Origin: Salinibacter ruber DSM 13855
GTDB taxonomy: Bacteria; Bacteroidota; Rhodothermia; Rhodothermales; Salinibacteraceae
DNA length: 64,000 nt
Assembly: GCF_000013045.1 (NCBI RefSeq)
Contig: NC_007677.1
Location: forward strand, 620,001-684,000
Reading direction: 5' to 3'
Shown: one piece after another, positions 20,562 to 30,574 of the stretch
Numbering within the stretch: position 1 is the stretch's first letter
Layout: each line of letters opens with the position of its first letter
The notes under the pieces: generated by a model
Told to the model about the DNA's origin: nothing
Seen by the model: the letters and a program-made list of their open reading frames with translations, nothing else
Database searches by the model: none
Made by a program: the position numbers and the translations under genes

Positions 20562-23500
20562 TCAGGCGGACGGGTCCCCTGCGTGCCGTTCCTCGTACGG
20601 CCCGAAGTGCTTTACCGGCTCGTCGTAGCCGAGGAGGCGGGTCTGCACCCACCCGACGGCACGGTCCTGAAACATGGCGATCGAGGGGACGATCATCATG
20701 AGGACGGCGGTGCCGAAGACGATGCCGACCCCGAGGCTCACAGCCATCGGGATGAGGAACTGGGCCTGCACGCTCTGCTCCACGATGATGGGGAAGAGGC
20801 CCAGGAACGTCGTCAGGGACGTGAGCAGGATGGGGCGGAAGCGCATCTGCCCGGCCCGGACGAGCGCGTCGGGCCAGTCGCGGCCCTCGGCGCGCTCCTC
20901 GTTGGCAAAGTCGAGCATCACGAGCGCGTCGTTTACGATGACGCCGCTGAGGCCCACGATGCCGTAGATGCTGAGCAGGCCGAGCTGGATGTCGAGCATC
21001 AGGTGGCCCAGCAGGGCCCCGATCCAGCCGAACGGAATGGTGCTCATGATGACCAGGGGCTGGAGGTACGATCGGAAGGGAATGGCCAGCAGGGCGTAGA
21101 TGGCAAACAGTGCGAGCAGAAAGCCGATCACGAGGGCGCTCTGCGCCTTGCGCTGCTGCCGCTGCTGCCCGCCGAAGGTAAAGGTGGCCCCCGGAATCGC
21201 GCGCTGAATGTTGGGGAGCACGCTGGACTGGAGGCTCGCTTTGACCGCGTTGCCGGTCGTGACGCCCGGGTCCACGTCGGCCGTCACCGTGACGACCCGG
21301 CGGCCGTCCTGCCGGTTGATCTGCGAGGGGCTGTACCCGAACGACACGTCCGCGACCTCCTCCAGGGGCACCTGCGCCCCAGCGGCCGTCCGGATGCGGT
21401 AGTCGCTCAGGTCCTCGATGGAGTTGCGTTGGTCGTCGGGCAGCCGGGTGTAGACGCGCACCTCGTTCTGTCCGCGCTGGAGCCGGTAGGACTCCAGCCC
21501 GAAGAAGGCGGCGCGGACCTGGCCGGCGAGGTCGTTGAGCGAGAGGCCGAGCGTCCGGGCGCCCGGCTTCATCGACAGTTCCAGCTCCCGCTTGCCCTGT
21601 TCCTGGTCGGACTTGATGTCGAACACGCCCCCGAAGCGGGCCAGGGAGTCCTGCACGGCGGCCACCGTCCGGTCGAGCTTGTCGGGCGTGGGGGCCGACA
21701 GCTCCACCGAGACGGGCTTGCCCACCGACACGACGTTGGCGGTGAACGAGAGCGAGCGCGCGCTGGGCACCCGTCCGGTCTCCGCGCGCCATCGCTCCTC
21801 AAACTGCGCGGACGTGATGTCCCGCTCCTCCGGGTCGATCATCTCGAAGCTCACCTCGGCCACGTTGGCCTGCGTGGCGGTAAAGCCGCCCGCGCCGGGG
21901 TCGCTGTTGGCCTGGGGCTGACGGCCGACGGCCACGTACACGTTTTCGACGAGGTCCTGTCCGGCCTTCGCTTCGAGGGCCTCGATGGCCTCGTACCCCG
22001 TCTCTTGCAGGCGGGCCGTCATGCGCTCGGTGGCCTCCGGCGTGGTGCCCACCGGCATCTCCAGCTGGGCCGTCACCAGCTTCCCCTGCACGCTGGGGAA
22101 GAAGGAGAACCCGATGTACCCGTTGCTGGCGAAACTGAAGGAGATGAACAGTAGCGACACGCCCGCCACGAGGGTCACGCCGTAGTGCCGGGTGGCGAAC
22201 CGGAGGGCCGTCGTGAGCGGGCCGCGCACGAAGGCCCAGAGCTGGGCGGCCACCCACCGCCGCACCCGGTTGAGCGTGCGGATCGGGAGGGTGGGGGTGC
22301 CCGGTTCCTGGTCCGGACGTTCCGACAGGTGGTAGGGGAGGATCAACAGCACCTCCACGAGCGACAGCAGCAGGACGATGATGACGATCGTGGGGATGTC
22401 CCCGAGAAATTTGCCGATCGTGCCGCCGATGAAGAGGAGGGGAGAGAAGGCGGCGACGGTCGTCAAGACGGCGAAGATGACCGGGATGCCGACGCGCTGC
22501 GTCCCGCGAATTGAGGCCTCCAAAGGATCGCCTGTGCCCTCCTGCTCGGCGTACACGTTCTCGCCCACCACGATGGCGTCGTCGACCACGATGCCGATGG
22601 AGAGAATGAAGCCGAAGAGGGACAGGAGGTTGATCGACACGTCCAGGTACTGCATGAGGATGAACGTGCCCGTAAACGACAAGAAGATGCCGACCGAGGT
22701 CCAGAAGGCCAGCCGGGGGGCGAGGAAGAGGGTGAGCGTGAGGACGACGAGGAACAGCCCCAAGATGCCGTTTTCGATCAGCAGGTTGAGCCGGCTGCGG
22801 AGGCTCTCGGCCTGGTTCTGCCAGATGGCGGCCTGAACCCCGGCCGGAAGAGACGCCTGCAGGTCGTCGTCGAGGTACGTTTTGACCGTCTCCTCGATGT
22901 CGAGCACCTGCTCCTGCCCCGTGCGGAAGACGTTGAGGATGGCGGCCGGCTCGCCGTTGAAGCGCGTGATGAGGTCGGAGTTTTCGGCAAATCCGTCCTG
23001 AATGCTTGCGACCTCACCGAGGCGCACCTTTGTGCCGTCGTCGCGGGTGAGGGCCACGATGTCCTCGAAGTCCTCCTTCGTGTAGTTCTGGCCCTCCGTC
23101 CGGATGACGATCTCCTCCTCGTCCGTCTCTACGCTTCCGCCCGGCAGGTCGAGGCTCCCCTCCCGCACGATCCGCGAGACCTCCGCGAGGCGCATGCCGT
23201 ACTTGCGAAGCGCCTCGCGGGAGGCCTCCACGGAAATCTCGTAGTCCCGCACGCCCCCAATGCGCACGAAGGAGATCTGCGGGTTGCGCGTCAGGTCGTC
23301 CTTCACGCGCTGGGCGAGCTCCTTCAGGGTGCGCTCGCTCGCGTCGCCATAGAGGGCAATCTGGAGCGCCTGCTGCCGGTTGGTGACCTCCGTGACGATC
23401 GGCTGCTCGGCCTCCTCCGGAAACGCGGTGATGCGGTCCACCTCCGACTTGATGTCGGTGCGGGCCCGGGAGAGGTCGGTGCCGCGCTTCAGCTCGGCGG

Positions 23501-23777
23501 TCACCACGCCGCTGTTCTCGGTGGCGGTCCCCAGAATGCGGTCGATGCCCTCGACGCCCTCGATGCGGTCCTCGATGCGGCGGACGATGGACTGCTCCAC
23601 CTCTTCGGGCGAGCCGCCGGGGTAGGTGACCTGGATCTGCACCGAGTCGAGACTAAACTCGGGGAAGACCTCCTGCACGGTGGTGAAGGCCGCCGCGCCG
23701 CCCCCCAGAAGGAGCAGAAGCATCAGCAGGTTGGCCGCTACGCCGTTGCGGGCGAACCAGTCGATTGCTCTGTTCAT
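20562..23777 (-). CDS. RND efflux pump permease (AcrB/HAE-like)
   Basis: A 1071-residue inner-membrane proton antiporter that should export drugs or other hydrophobic compounds. The architecture is the usual one: an N-terminal membrane helix (NGVAANLLMLLLLLGGG), a large periplasmic loop beginning FPEFSLDSVQIQVTYPGGS, six helices with the TM4 motif GIVVDDAIVVGEN that carries the proton-relay Asp pair, a second helix and loop from about residue 530, and six final helices ending with GVGIVFGTAVLMMIVPS. Length matches the family. Its ATG overlaps the stop of the upstream four-helix-bundle gene by four bases. It is last in the TetR-channel-fusion protein-pump unit. Substrate not predictable. Confidence 0.93.
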   Translation of the reverse strand: MNRAIDWFARNGVAANLLMLLLLLGGGAAAFTTVQEVFPEFSLDSVQIQVTYPGGSPEEVEQSIVRRIEDRIEGVEGIDRILGTATENSGVVTAELKRGTDLSRARTDIKSEVDRITAFPEEAEQPIVTEVTNRQQALQIALYGDASERTLKELAQRVKDDLTRNPQISFVRIGGVRDYEISVEASREALRKYGMRLAEVSRIVREGSLDLPGGSVETDEEEIVIRTEGQNYTKEDFEDIVALTRDDGTKVRLGEVASIQDGFAENSDLITRFNGEPAAILNVFRTGQEQVLDIEETVKTYLDDDLQASLPAGVQAAIWQNQAESLRSRLNLLIENGILGLFLVVLTLTLFLAPRLAFWTSVGIFLSFTGTFILMQYLDVSINLLSLFGFILSIGIVVDDAIVVGENVYAEQEGTGDPLEASIRGTQRVGIPVIFAVLTTVAAFSPLLFIGGTIGKFLGDIPTIVIIVLLLSLVEVLLILPYHLSERPDQEPGTPTLPIRTLNRVRRWVAAQLWAFVRGPLTTALRFATRHYGVTLVAGVSLLFISFSFASNGYIGFSFFPSVQGKLVTAQLEMPVGTTPEATERMTARLQETGYEAIEALEAKAGQDLVENVYVAVGRQPQANSDPGAGGFTATQANVAEVSFEMIDPEERDITSAQFEERWRAETGRVPSARSLSFTANVVSVGKPVSVELSAPTPDKLDRTVAAVQDSLARFGGVFDIKSDQEQGKRELELSMKPGARTLGLSLNDLAGQVRAAFFGLESYRLQRGQNEVRVYTRLPDDQRNSIEDLSDYRIRTAAGAQVPLEEVADVSFGYSPSQINRQDGRRVVTVTADVDPGVTTGNAVKASLQSSVLPNIQRAIPGATFTFGGQQRQQRKAQSALVIGFLLALFAIYALLAIPFRSYLQPLVIMSTIPFGWIGALLGHLMLDIQLGLLSIYGIVGLSGVIVNDALVMLDFANEERAEGRDWPDALVRAGQMRFRPILLTSLTTFLGLFPIIVEQSVQAQFLIPMAVSLGVGIVFGTAVLMMIVPSIAMFQDRAVGWVQTRLLGYDEPVKHFGPYEERHAGDPSA

Positions 23778-24271
23778 CGTTGGAACGTTGGTACGTTGGA
23801 CGTTGGAACGTTAGGCCGGAGAAGGTCACTCCGGTGTGTCCAGGTTGATTTGGTACTCGACGCTTTTCTCCCGGACGCGGGTTTCTCCCGGACGCGGGAG
23901 GCATTGGGTTTCGATTCCAGGTACTGAATCAGCCGAAATAGCTGTCGGGAGGCCTTGTCGGCGAGGTCGTAGGTGGCCTCGAACTCGGCGTCGGACAGGT
24001 AGCCTTGATCGGAGGCGACGTAAAGCTGTGCGCGCACCTCGCCCGCTGACCCTCGGGCCCGGCCGAGATGATCCACGAAGATGCTCTGCGTTCGGCTCTC
24101 AAAGCCCTCCGCAATGTTGCTCATGACCGACACCGAGGCTCGCTGGATCTGGTCGCGCCGCCCGAAATCTTTGGCAAAAGGCTCCTGCTGGGTGTGCTTG
24201 TAAACGCGGTTGGTCAGTTTCCGGGCGGTTTTCCAGACCTCAAGTTTCTCGAAGCGCTCGATTGTGGCCAT
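23774..24271 (-). CDS. four-helix bundle protein (IVP/S23-like)
   Basis: A 165-residue protein. Residues 1-122 (FEKLEVWKTARKLTNRVY, then SVMSNIAEGFESRT and AEVRAQLYVASDQGYLS) are typical of the four-helix bundle family first seen encoded in 23S rRNA intervening sequences; the same fold occurs in the Avd protein of diversity-generating retroelements. Function of stand-alone copies is unknown. The last 40 residues are atypical: the end LRPNVPTSNVPTFQR is translated from a CGTTGGAA-type repeat, and another copy of the repeat lies directly before the start codon. The gene sits between the fusion protein and the pump of an RND operon, where it has no obvious role, and its stop overlaps the pump start. 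I infer insertion of a repeat-flanked cassette. Confidence 0.85.
   Translation of the reverse strand: MATIERFEKLEVWKTARKLTNRVYKHTQQEPFAKDFGRRDQIQRASVSVMSNIAEGFESRTQSIFVDHLGRARGSAGEVRAQLYVASDQGYLSDAEFEATYDLADKASRQLFRLIQYLESKPNASRVREKPASGRKASSTKSTWTHRSDLLRPNVPTSNVPTFQR
23778..23813. repeat. CGTTGGAA short-word repeat arm
   Basis: Four degenerate copies of a 9-12 base word (CGTTGGAACGTT, GGTACGTTGGA, CGTTGGAACGTTAGG). It forms the 3' end of the four-helix-bundle coding sequence. The related arm at 24272-24306 has the same orientation, so the two flank that gene as direct repeats. Confidence 0.8.
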
Positions 24272-24385
24272 GGCGTTGAAACGTTTGCACGTTGAACGTT
24301 GGAACATTGTGGGGTTGAAAAGCACCTCAGAAGTAAGGTCTTTGTTGTCAAAACGTTCAACGTTTCAACGTTTTAACGTTCAACG
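24272..24385. repeat. CGTTGAA-word repeat with inverted arms
   Basis: Left arm 24272-24306 contains CGTTGAAACGTTTGCACGTT and CGTTGGAAC; right arm 24350-24385 contains the complementary words AACGTTCAACGTTTCAACG; a 43-base spacer of ordinary sequence lies between. The arms could fold as a long imperfect hairpin in RNA. The right arm includes the last codons and the stop of the membrane fusion protein gene, the left arm ends at the start codon of the four-helix-bundle gene. Confidence 0.8.
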
Positions 24386-25623
24386 CGAACAGCCATGCTG
24401 TCCGTTTGGACGCGCAGGTCCGTCGTGATGACGCGGGCGTCCGGGTCGAGCGTCGGGGCGAGGTAGGTGTTCTCCTCCACCGTCTGGATGGGCTCGACGG
24501 TGCGCTCGGCCAGCATCGAGTCCCCGACCGCCGTCCACACGACCGGCGGCTGGCCCGGCTCGCGGGTGTGGACCGCCCGGCGGGGCACCACGTGGTAGGT
24601 GCCGTTCCGACGGCCTTCGATGTCGACCGTCGTGTAGGTGCCAATGGCCAGCGGGGGGCGCGTTCGGCCCCGCGGCTCCGGAGGGACTTCGGGCCGCCGC
24701 GACTGGATGGTGGGGGCTTGGTTGTACGGCTCCGGCACGCGCACCACCACGTCGACCGTCCGGGTCCGCTGGTCGATGGCCCCCTCGACCCGATGGACGC
24801 GCCCCTCCCACGAATACGTCTGGTCGCCGTACGCGCTGGTCACCGTGGCCGGGAGCCCGGCGTCGGCAGACTGCCCACTCGTCGCCCACAGGTTTTCGAT
24901 GAGGGCGGCCTTGCGGGACGGCAGGGACACGACGACTTCGGCCGCTTCCGTGCCGTAGACCGTGGCGACCGGCGTGCCCGGGGCGACGTACGCGCCGAGG
25001 TCGGCCTGCTTCTGGCGCACCATGCCGTCGAAGGGCACCTGGAGGCGGGTGCGCTCCAGGTTGGTGCGCGCGTTTTGGAGAGCGGCCCGGGCACTTTCGA
25101 GGGTGGACTGGGCCTGTGCCACCTGCGGCTCGTTGAAGACGAGCCGCCCGAGCTCGGTGCTGTCGGGGGCGGGCGTCTCGCCGGTGCGGCCCCGGAGGCG
25201 CTCGTAGTCTTCCCGGGCGGCGCCCGCCTCCTCCTGGGCCTGCAGGAGCTGCACCCGGGCCTGGGTCACCTGCGCCTCGGCCTGCTGCACGGCGCTTCGG
25301 TAGTCGGCGGGGTCGATGCGGGCCAGGGTTGCCCCGGCGTCGAACCGGCCGCCACTCACGAGCGCGTCGGAGACGTCCACGAGGCGCCCTCCGACCTCGG
25401 CGGTCAGCTCAATCTCGCGGACGGGCCGCACGGTTCCGGTGCCGCGCACGAGGAGGCTGCCGGCACGCACGTCCACGGGAACCGTCGAGACCAGGGGGGA
25501 CTGCGGCGGCGGGTCGCTCGTCTCCGGCGCCGGGGCGAACACAGTGAGCAGGGCCACGACGACGGCGGTGCCGAGAAGGAGGCCGCCCCCGATGAGGGCC
25601 CACTTGAGGGTGCTGGTGTCCAT
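24373..25623 (-). CDS. RND-type membrane fusion protein (periplasmic adaptor)
   Basis: A 416-residue HlyD/AcrA-type adaptor. An uncleaved N-terminal membrane anchor (ALIGGGLLLGTAVVVALLTVF, about 9-29) is followed by a barrel-sandwich half (GTVRPVREIELTAEVGGRLV), a long helical hairpin with Gln/Ala-rich heptads (SAVQQAEAQVTQARVQLLQA, about 108-190), the returning lipoyl half (VPFDGMVRQKQADLGAYVAPG) and the membrane-proximal beta domain. It bridges the pump and the outer-membrane channel. Fifth-to-last codons onward are made of the CGTTGAA repeat (ending VRVER). It is 58 bases after the channel gene and upstream of the IVP-like gene and pump. Confidence 0.93.
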   Translation of the reverse strand: MDTSTLKWALIGGGLLLGTAVVVALLTVFAPAPETSDPPPQSPLVSTVPVDVRAGSLLVRGTGTVRPVREIELTAEVGGRLVDVSDALVSGGRFDAGATLARIDPADYRSAVQQAEAQVTQARVQLLQAQEEAGAAREDYERLRGRTGETPAPDSTELGRLVFNEPQVAQAQSTLESARAALQNARTNLERTRLQVPFDGMVRQKQADLGAYVAPGTPVATVYGTEAAEVVVSLPSRKAALIENLWATSGQSADAGLPATVTSAYGDQTYSWEGRVHRVEGAIDQRTRTVDVVVRVPEPYNQAPTIQSRRPEVPPEPRGRTRPPLAIGTYTTVDIEGRRNGTYHVVPRRAVHTREPGQPPVVWTAVGDSMLAERTVEPIQTVEENTYLAPTLDPDARVITTDLRVQTDSMAVRVER

Positions 25624-25681
25624 AAATCGAAGGGGTCAGTCAAAAAAGAGGCCGGACGATGGCAAATCAGGAATCCCCGGG

Positions 25682-27172
25682 CTACCGGAACAGGCGCGGA
25701 TCGTCGACAGGCTCCGCATCCGTCCACGGCCCGCCGAGCGCGCGGTGAAGGGCAAGGCGCGCGTTGGTCACGGCCCGCCGAACGCCTGCCAGGCGGGTGC
25801 GGGCCTGCAGGAGGGTGCGCTCCGCGTCGATCAGGCTGAGCACATCCCCCACGCCGCGCTCGTAGCGGTCGCGCTGGGCCTGGAACGCGTCTCGCGCGGT
25901 GTCGACCTGCCGCTCCACCTCACGGTAGCGCTGGCGCTGCTTCTCGTAGGCCACCAAGGAGGCCTTCACCTCCTGAAAAGCAGTCAGGACCGTCTGCTCG
26001 TAGCGTGCGGCCTGCTGCTTGTAGCGGGCTTCGGCAGCGTTCAGGTTGGCGCGGAGCTGACCGCCCTGAAACAAGGGCGCCGTCAGCTGGCCGGCAAAGC
26101 TGGCGAATACCTGGCCGGGGTCCACCAGGTCGGCCAGCTCGCTGCTCTGCGTCCCGCCCTGCCCGGTCAGCGACAGGCTCGGCAGCATCTCGGCCCGGGC
26201 CACGCCGATCTCCTGGCGGGCCGCCTCCAGGCGGAGCGCCGCCCCGCGCACGTCGGGCCGCTGCATCAGCAGGTCCGCGGGCAGGCCCGCGGGCACCGGC
26301 TCGGGGGCAAGGGGAACGGTCATCGAGTCCGGCAGGAGCGCGCGCTGCTCCCCGGCGAAGCGGCCGAGGAGCGTTGCAAAGCGACTCTGGGCCTCGTAGA
26401 GCCGGCGTTCGAGGTCCGGCTGGTCGGCCTGGGCGGCCTGCAAACTCTGACGGACGGTGTACAGCTGAAACGACGGCACGAGGCCCCGCGCGTAGCGGTC
26501 CTCGGTCACGGCGACTCGTTCCTCCAACAGGCCGACGGTGCGCTCCCCGAGGCGCACCTGCCGCCGGAGGGACGCGATTTGGGCGTACGTCGAGATCGTC
26601 TGACTGATGACCGAGAGGCGGGCGGTCTGCAGGTCCGCGGCCGTGGCGAAGTACTGGCTGAGGGCCGCCGTGCGCTGGCTCCGCACGCGGCCCCAGAAGT
26701 CGAGCTCGTAGGAGAGGCCGAGCGTGGCCTGGTAGTCGGTAAACTCGAAGCGGTCCGGGCCCTGCCCCCCGCCGATGGCGCCCCCGATGCCGGTGTTGGC
26801 GGGCTGGTTCTGGTAGTTGCCCTGCCCGTTGGCCGTGACGCTCGGAAACAGGGGGGCCCGTGCAATCCGGAACTGCGCCGCCAACTCCTCAACGCGCCCC
26901 TGGGCCTCCTCCAGATTGAGGTTGGCGGCGAGGGCGGTGTCGACGAGGGCCGTGAGGGACGGGTCCTCGTACGCGGCCCACCACCGCGTGGCGTCGTAGG
27001 CGGCCGTGTCGGCGGCCGCGGCCGGCAGGGTGGTGTCGCCGGGGGCCGCCTCAAACCGGTCCGGAAGGTCCTGCTCGGCCTCCGGGGTGGACATCTCCGG
27101 GGTCATCGAGCATCCGGCCACAGTCAGCATCCCCAACAGAAAGCTGGCGATAAGCAAGCGAGAGCCTATCAT
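25682..27172 (-). CDS. TolC/NodT-family outer-membrane channel lipoprotein
   Basis: A 496-residue outer-membrane efflux protein. The signal peptide ends in a lipobox LTVAGC with Cys at residue 21, typical of the NodT/OprM group. Two homologous halves each carry the paired helix pattern (ANLNLEEAQGRVEELAAQF, and LRANLNAAEARYKQQAARYE with RYERGVGDVLSLIDAERTLL). It should trimerise into the exit duct for the RND pump encoded downstream. It lies just after the TetR gene with about 40 bases containing a CGTTGAA repeat arm. Confidence 0.93.
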   Translation of the reverse strand: MIGSRLLIASFLLGMLTVAGCSMTPEMSTPEAEQDLPDRFEAAPGDTTLPAAAADTAAYDATRWWAAYEDPSLTALVDTALAANLNLEEAQGRVEELAAQFRIARAPLFPSVTANGQGNYQNQPANTGIGGAIGGGQGPDRFEFTDYQATLGLSYELDFWGRVRSQRTAALSQYFATAADLQTARLSVISQTISTYAQIASLRRQVRLGERTVGLLEERVAVTEDRYARGLVPSFQLYTVRQSLQAAQADQPDLERRLYEAQSRFATLLGRFAGEQRALLPDSMTVPLAPEPVPAGLPADLLMQRPDVRGAALRLEAARQEIGVARAEMLPSLSLTGQGGTQSSELADLVDPGQVFASFAGQLTAPLFQGGQLRANLNAAEARYKQQAARYEQTVLTAFQEVKASLVAYEKQRQRYREVERQVDTARDAFQAQRDRYERGVGDVLSLIDAERTLLQARTRLAGVRRAVTNARLALHRALGGPWTDAEPVDDPRLFR

Positions 27173-27177
27173 TCAGT

Positions 27178-27206
27178 AAACGTTTCGACGTTGAACGTTT
27201 GAACGG
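27178..27206. repeat. CGTTGAA short-word repeat arm
   Basis: AAACGTTTCGACGTTGAACG followed by TTTGAACG fills the short gap between the TetR and channel genes. It is the third copy of this word family inside the efflux operon; no partner arm is visible within 100 bases. Confidence 0.7.
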
Positions 27207-27212
27207 ATAACG

Positions 27213-27890
27213 CTACTCACGGGGGGCGGCCCGGGACCCACTTCCTCCCTCCGGTCGGGGCGCAAGGCCGTGGTAGATGAGGTCGAACAGGTGCTCCTTC
27301 CGGGCCTCCACGAACGCGCCCCAGTCGTCCTCTGCGTCGGGATGCATAATCTGCACGGTCGGCCGCGCCATGAAGAAAAAGAGGCAGGTCGAGACGACAG
27401 AGAGCACCGTGTGCTGCGGGTCGACATCCCGAATCTCCCCGGCGTCCACGGCCGCCGCGATGGTCTCGACCAGGATCTGGGGCGGGGCGTCGCCGGCGTT
27501 GGTTGCCTCACGCAGGTGGGTGCCGAGCAGGCGTCCCCCGGCGAGATTCTCCTGCACCATCAGGCGCATGGCCGCCTCGTCGGACCGGACGAACTCGACG
27601 TACCCGTCGATGAATGCGCGCAGGGTGTGCTCGAAGGTGGAGGCCTCGCGCAGCGACGCACCGAACGAGGCCATGAACCGCTCCACCGTGTAGGTGAACA
27701 CCTCCTCGTACAGCGTCCCCTTGTCCTGGAAGTAGTAGTGCAGCATCGCCTTGTTGATGTCGGCGGCGTCGGCGATGGCCTGCATCCGAGCCCCGTGCCG
27801 GCCCTCCCGGGCAAACACGTGGAGCGCCGCGTCGAAGATCTGCCGCTCCGTCTCGGAGTACTCGGAAGGAAAGGGGGAAGGGGGAGGCAT
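27213..27890 (-). CDS. TetR/AcrR-family transcriptional regulator
   Basis: A 225-residue regulator. The N-terminal helix-turn-helix runs through residues about 15-60 (RQIFDAALHVFAREGRHGAR, then the recognition helix NKAMLHYYFQDKGTLYEEVF). The C-terminal ligand domain is helical. It heads the efflux unit and is followed by channel, adaptor and pump on the same strand, so it most probably represses its own operon until an exported compound binds. ATG 27890 (MPPPSPFPSEYSETE) fits the family; an upstream extension does not. A palindrome 50 bases upstream of the start is the likely operator. Induction ligand unknown. Confidence 0.93.
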   Translation of the reverse strand: MPPPSPFPSEYSETERQIFDAALHVFAREGRHGARMQAIADAADINKAMLHYYFQDKGTLYEEVFTYTVERFMASFGASLREASTFEHTLRAFIDGYVEFVRSDEAAMRLMVQENLAGGRLLGTHLREATNAGDAPPQILVETIAAAVDAGEIRDVDPQHTVLSVVSTCLFFFMARPTVQIMHPDAEDDWGAFVEARKEHLFDLIYHGLAPRPEGGSGSRAAPRE

Positions 27891-27940
27891 GGAGAGCGCA
27901 TCTGGGGCAGAAGTGATTGCTGTAATCGAGGGCCCACTGC

Positions 27941-27962
27941 TTGGTTCAACCAAATGGTTAAC
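27941..27962. promoter_or_regulatory. probable TetR operator
   Basis: Overlapping inverted repeats TTGGTTCAACCAA (27941-27953, perfect) and AACCAAATGGTT (27948-27959, perfect) lie about 50 bases upstream of the TetR start, in the 300-base gap shared with the divergent cyclophilin gene. Symmetry and position fit an autoregulatory TetR-family operator; binding is inferred. Confidence 0.65.
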
Positions 27963-28193
27963 TGTCGTGTAAAGAAAGGCGTCCCCTCGGCGGGGCGTGG
28001 CGGACCAGGGGCGACGTGAAGGAGGCGCGGGTTCGCCGAAGGGGACAAGAGCTGTCCGGTCGCGCCCCGGACCCGTCGCAGGGGCGGCAATGGGCTTTCC
28101 GGAAAGACGACGGCAGCCCCGAAACACCACCCCGCGCCTGCCGTCGGACAGGAGCGATTACACTTGCCTTTTTGCCGATGTCCTCTTCTCGCC
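27963..28193. other. rest of the divergent TetR/cyclophilin spacer
   Basis: The remaining 230 bases before the cyclophilin start. It should contain the cyclophilin promoter. No further palindrome, RNA gene or coding fragment was recognised. Confidence 0.4.
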
Positions 28194-28682
28194 ATGGCCG
28201 ACCATCCGCAGTGGGACCACCCGCCCGACCTCCAAATCGACACGGACGCCGTCCACGAGGCGACCTTCGAGACCAGCAAGGGCACGATCCACGCTGAGCT
28301 CTATCCCGAGCACGCCCCCCATACGGTCAACAACTTCGCCTTCCTCGCCGACGAGGGCTTCTACGACGGCACGCCGTTCCACCGGGTCATTGAGGGCTTC
28401 ATGGTGCAGGGCGGCGACCCCACCGGTACGGGCCGGGGCGGACCGGGGTACGAGTTCGACGACGAGATCGACGGCAACCCACTCACGCACGAGACGGGCG
28501 TCCTCTCGATGGCGAATGCGGGCCCCAACACGAACGGCAGCCAGTTCTTCATCACGCGGGCGCCGCAGTCGCATCTTGACGGCAAGCACACCGTGTTCGG
28601 CGACGTGACCGACGGGCAGGACGTGGTCGACGCGATCGAAGAGAGCGACACGCTGAAGAGCGTCACCGTCGAGAAGCGGTAG
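28194..28682 (+). CDS. cyclophilin-type peptidyl-prolyl cis-trans isomerase
   Basis: A 162-residue single-domain cyclophilin. Active-site segments are present: the FHRVIEGFMVQGGDPTGTGR block (catalytic Arg and the Gln-Gly-Gly-Asp), SMANAGPNTNGSQFFIT and HTVFGDVTDGQDVVDAI. There is no signal peptide, so it is cytoplasmic. It speeds proline isomerisation during folding. ATG 28194 (MADHPQWDHP) is chosen over an upstream ATG at 28164, whose added residues are not family-like. The gene is followed by the methionine cluster but separated from it by that cluster's own leader. Confidence 0.95.
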   Translation: MADHPQWDHPPDLQIDTDAVHEATFETSKGTIHAELYPEHAPHTVNNFAFLADEGFYDGTPFHRVIEGFMVQGGDPTGTGRGGPGYEFDDEIDGNPLTHETGVLSMANAGPNTNGSQFFITRAPQSHLDGKHTVFGDVTDGQDVVDAIEESDTLKSVTVEKR

Positions 28683-28788
28683 CGCAGGCGACGCGCCGAA
28701 AACCGGCCTGTCTGCTTCTTCACAATCGAGCGTTGACATTGCCGGACGCAGCGCGTACTGTTTGCACTGCTACATTACTGGTAGCGCC

Positions 28789-28907
28789 ACATTCATCCAG
28801 AAGGGTGAAGGGAGCAGGCCCGATGAAGCCCTGGCAACCGCCGTCGGCACCCCCCGACGGAAAGGTGCCCCATCCTGCCTCGACTGCTGTCGAGGAAAGA
28901 TGAGTGG
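28789..28907 (+). promoter_or_regulatory. SAM-I (S-box) riboswitch
   Basis: The conserved core is plain: CAGAAGGGTGAAGGGA at 28799-28814, GGCCCGATGAAGCCCTGGCA at 28817-28836 followed by ACC, a P3 hairpin (CCGTCGG...CCGACGG), AAAGGTGCC at 28861-28869 and a P4 hairpin. P1 is closed by ATTCATC (28791-28797) with GATGAGT (28899-28905), one wobble. Binding of S-adenosylmethionine should stabilise P1 and allow the terminator 25 bases downstream. It controls metY, metX, aspartokinase and homoserine dehydrogenase. Confidence 0.93.
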
Positions 28908-28931
28908 GACCCGCGACCCTTTTGGTTGCTG

Positions 28932-28971
28932 ATCCCCATCTGCTTTCCTGGCGGCTGGGGATTTTTCTTTT
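28932..28971 (+). terminator. intrinsic terminator of the SAM riboswitch
   Basis: ATCCCCA (28932-28938) pairs with TGGGGAT (28956-28962), followed by TTTTTCTTTT. The strand CCCCATC of its left arm can instead pair imperfectly with GATGAGTGGG of the 3' P1 strand, giving a plausible antiterminator when SAM is absent. The alternative pairing is inferred. Confidence 0.8.
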
Positions 28972-28995
28972 GTCTCCGGTCGCGTCGGCACATAA

Positions 28996-30444
<1,449 letters not shown>

Positions 30445-30451
30445 TGAGGGA

Positions 30452-30532
30452 GTATTACGCATTTCGTGTTGCGTATCCGTCCGAGGACGACTGCCAAGGA
30501 CCTCTCACGCAATACGCACCACGCAATACGCT
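30452..30532. repeat. GCGTATT-word inverted-arm repeat
   Basis: Left arm 30452-30478 (GTATTACGCATTTCGTGTTG then CGTATCC) and right arm 30506-30532 (CACGCAATACGCACCACGCA then ATACGCT) with a 27-base ordinary spacer. It fills much of the metY-metX gap and matches in words and design the element at 41257-41363. Confidence 0.8.
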
Positions 30533-30574
30533 TTGCCCTCGCCTGCTCCGACGCGTTCAGCCAACTGATTCCCG

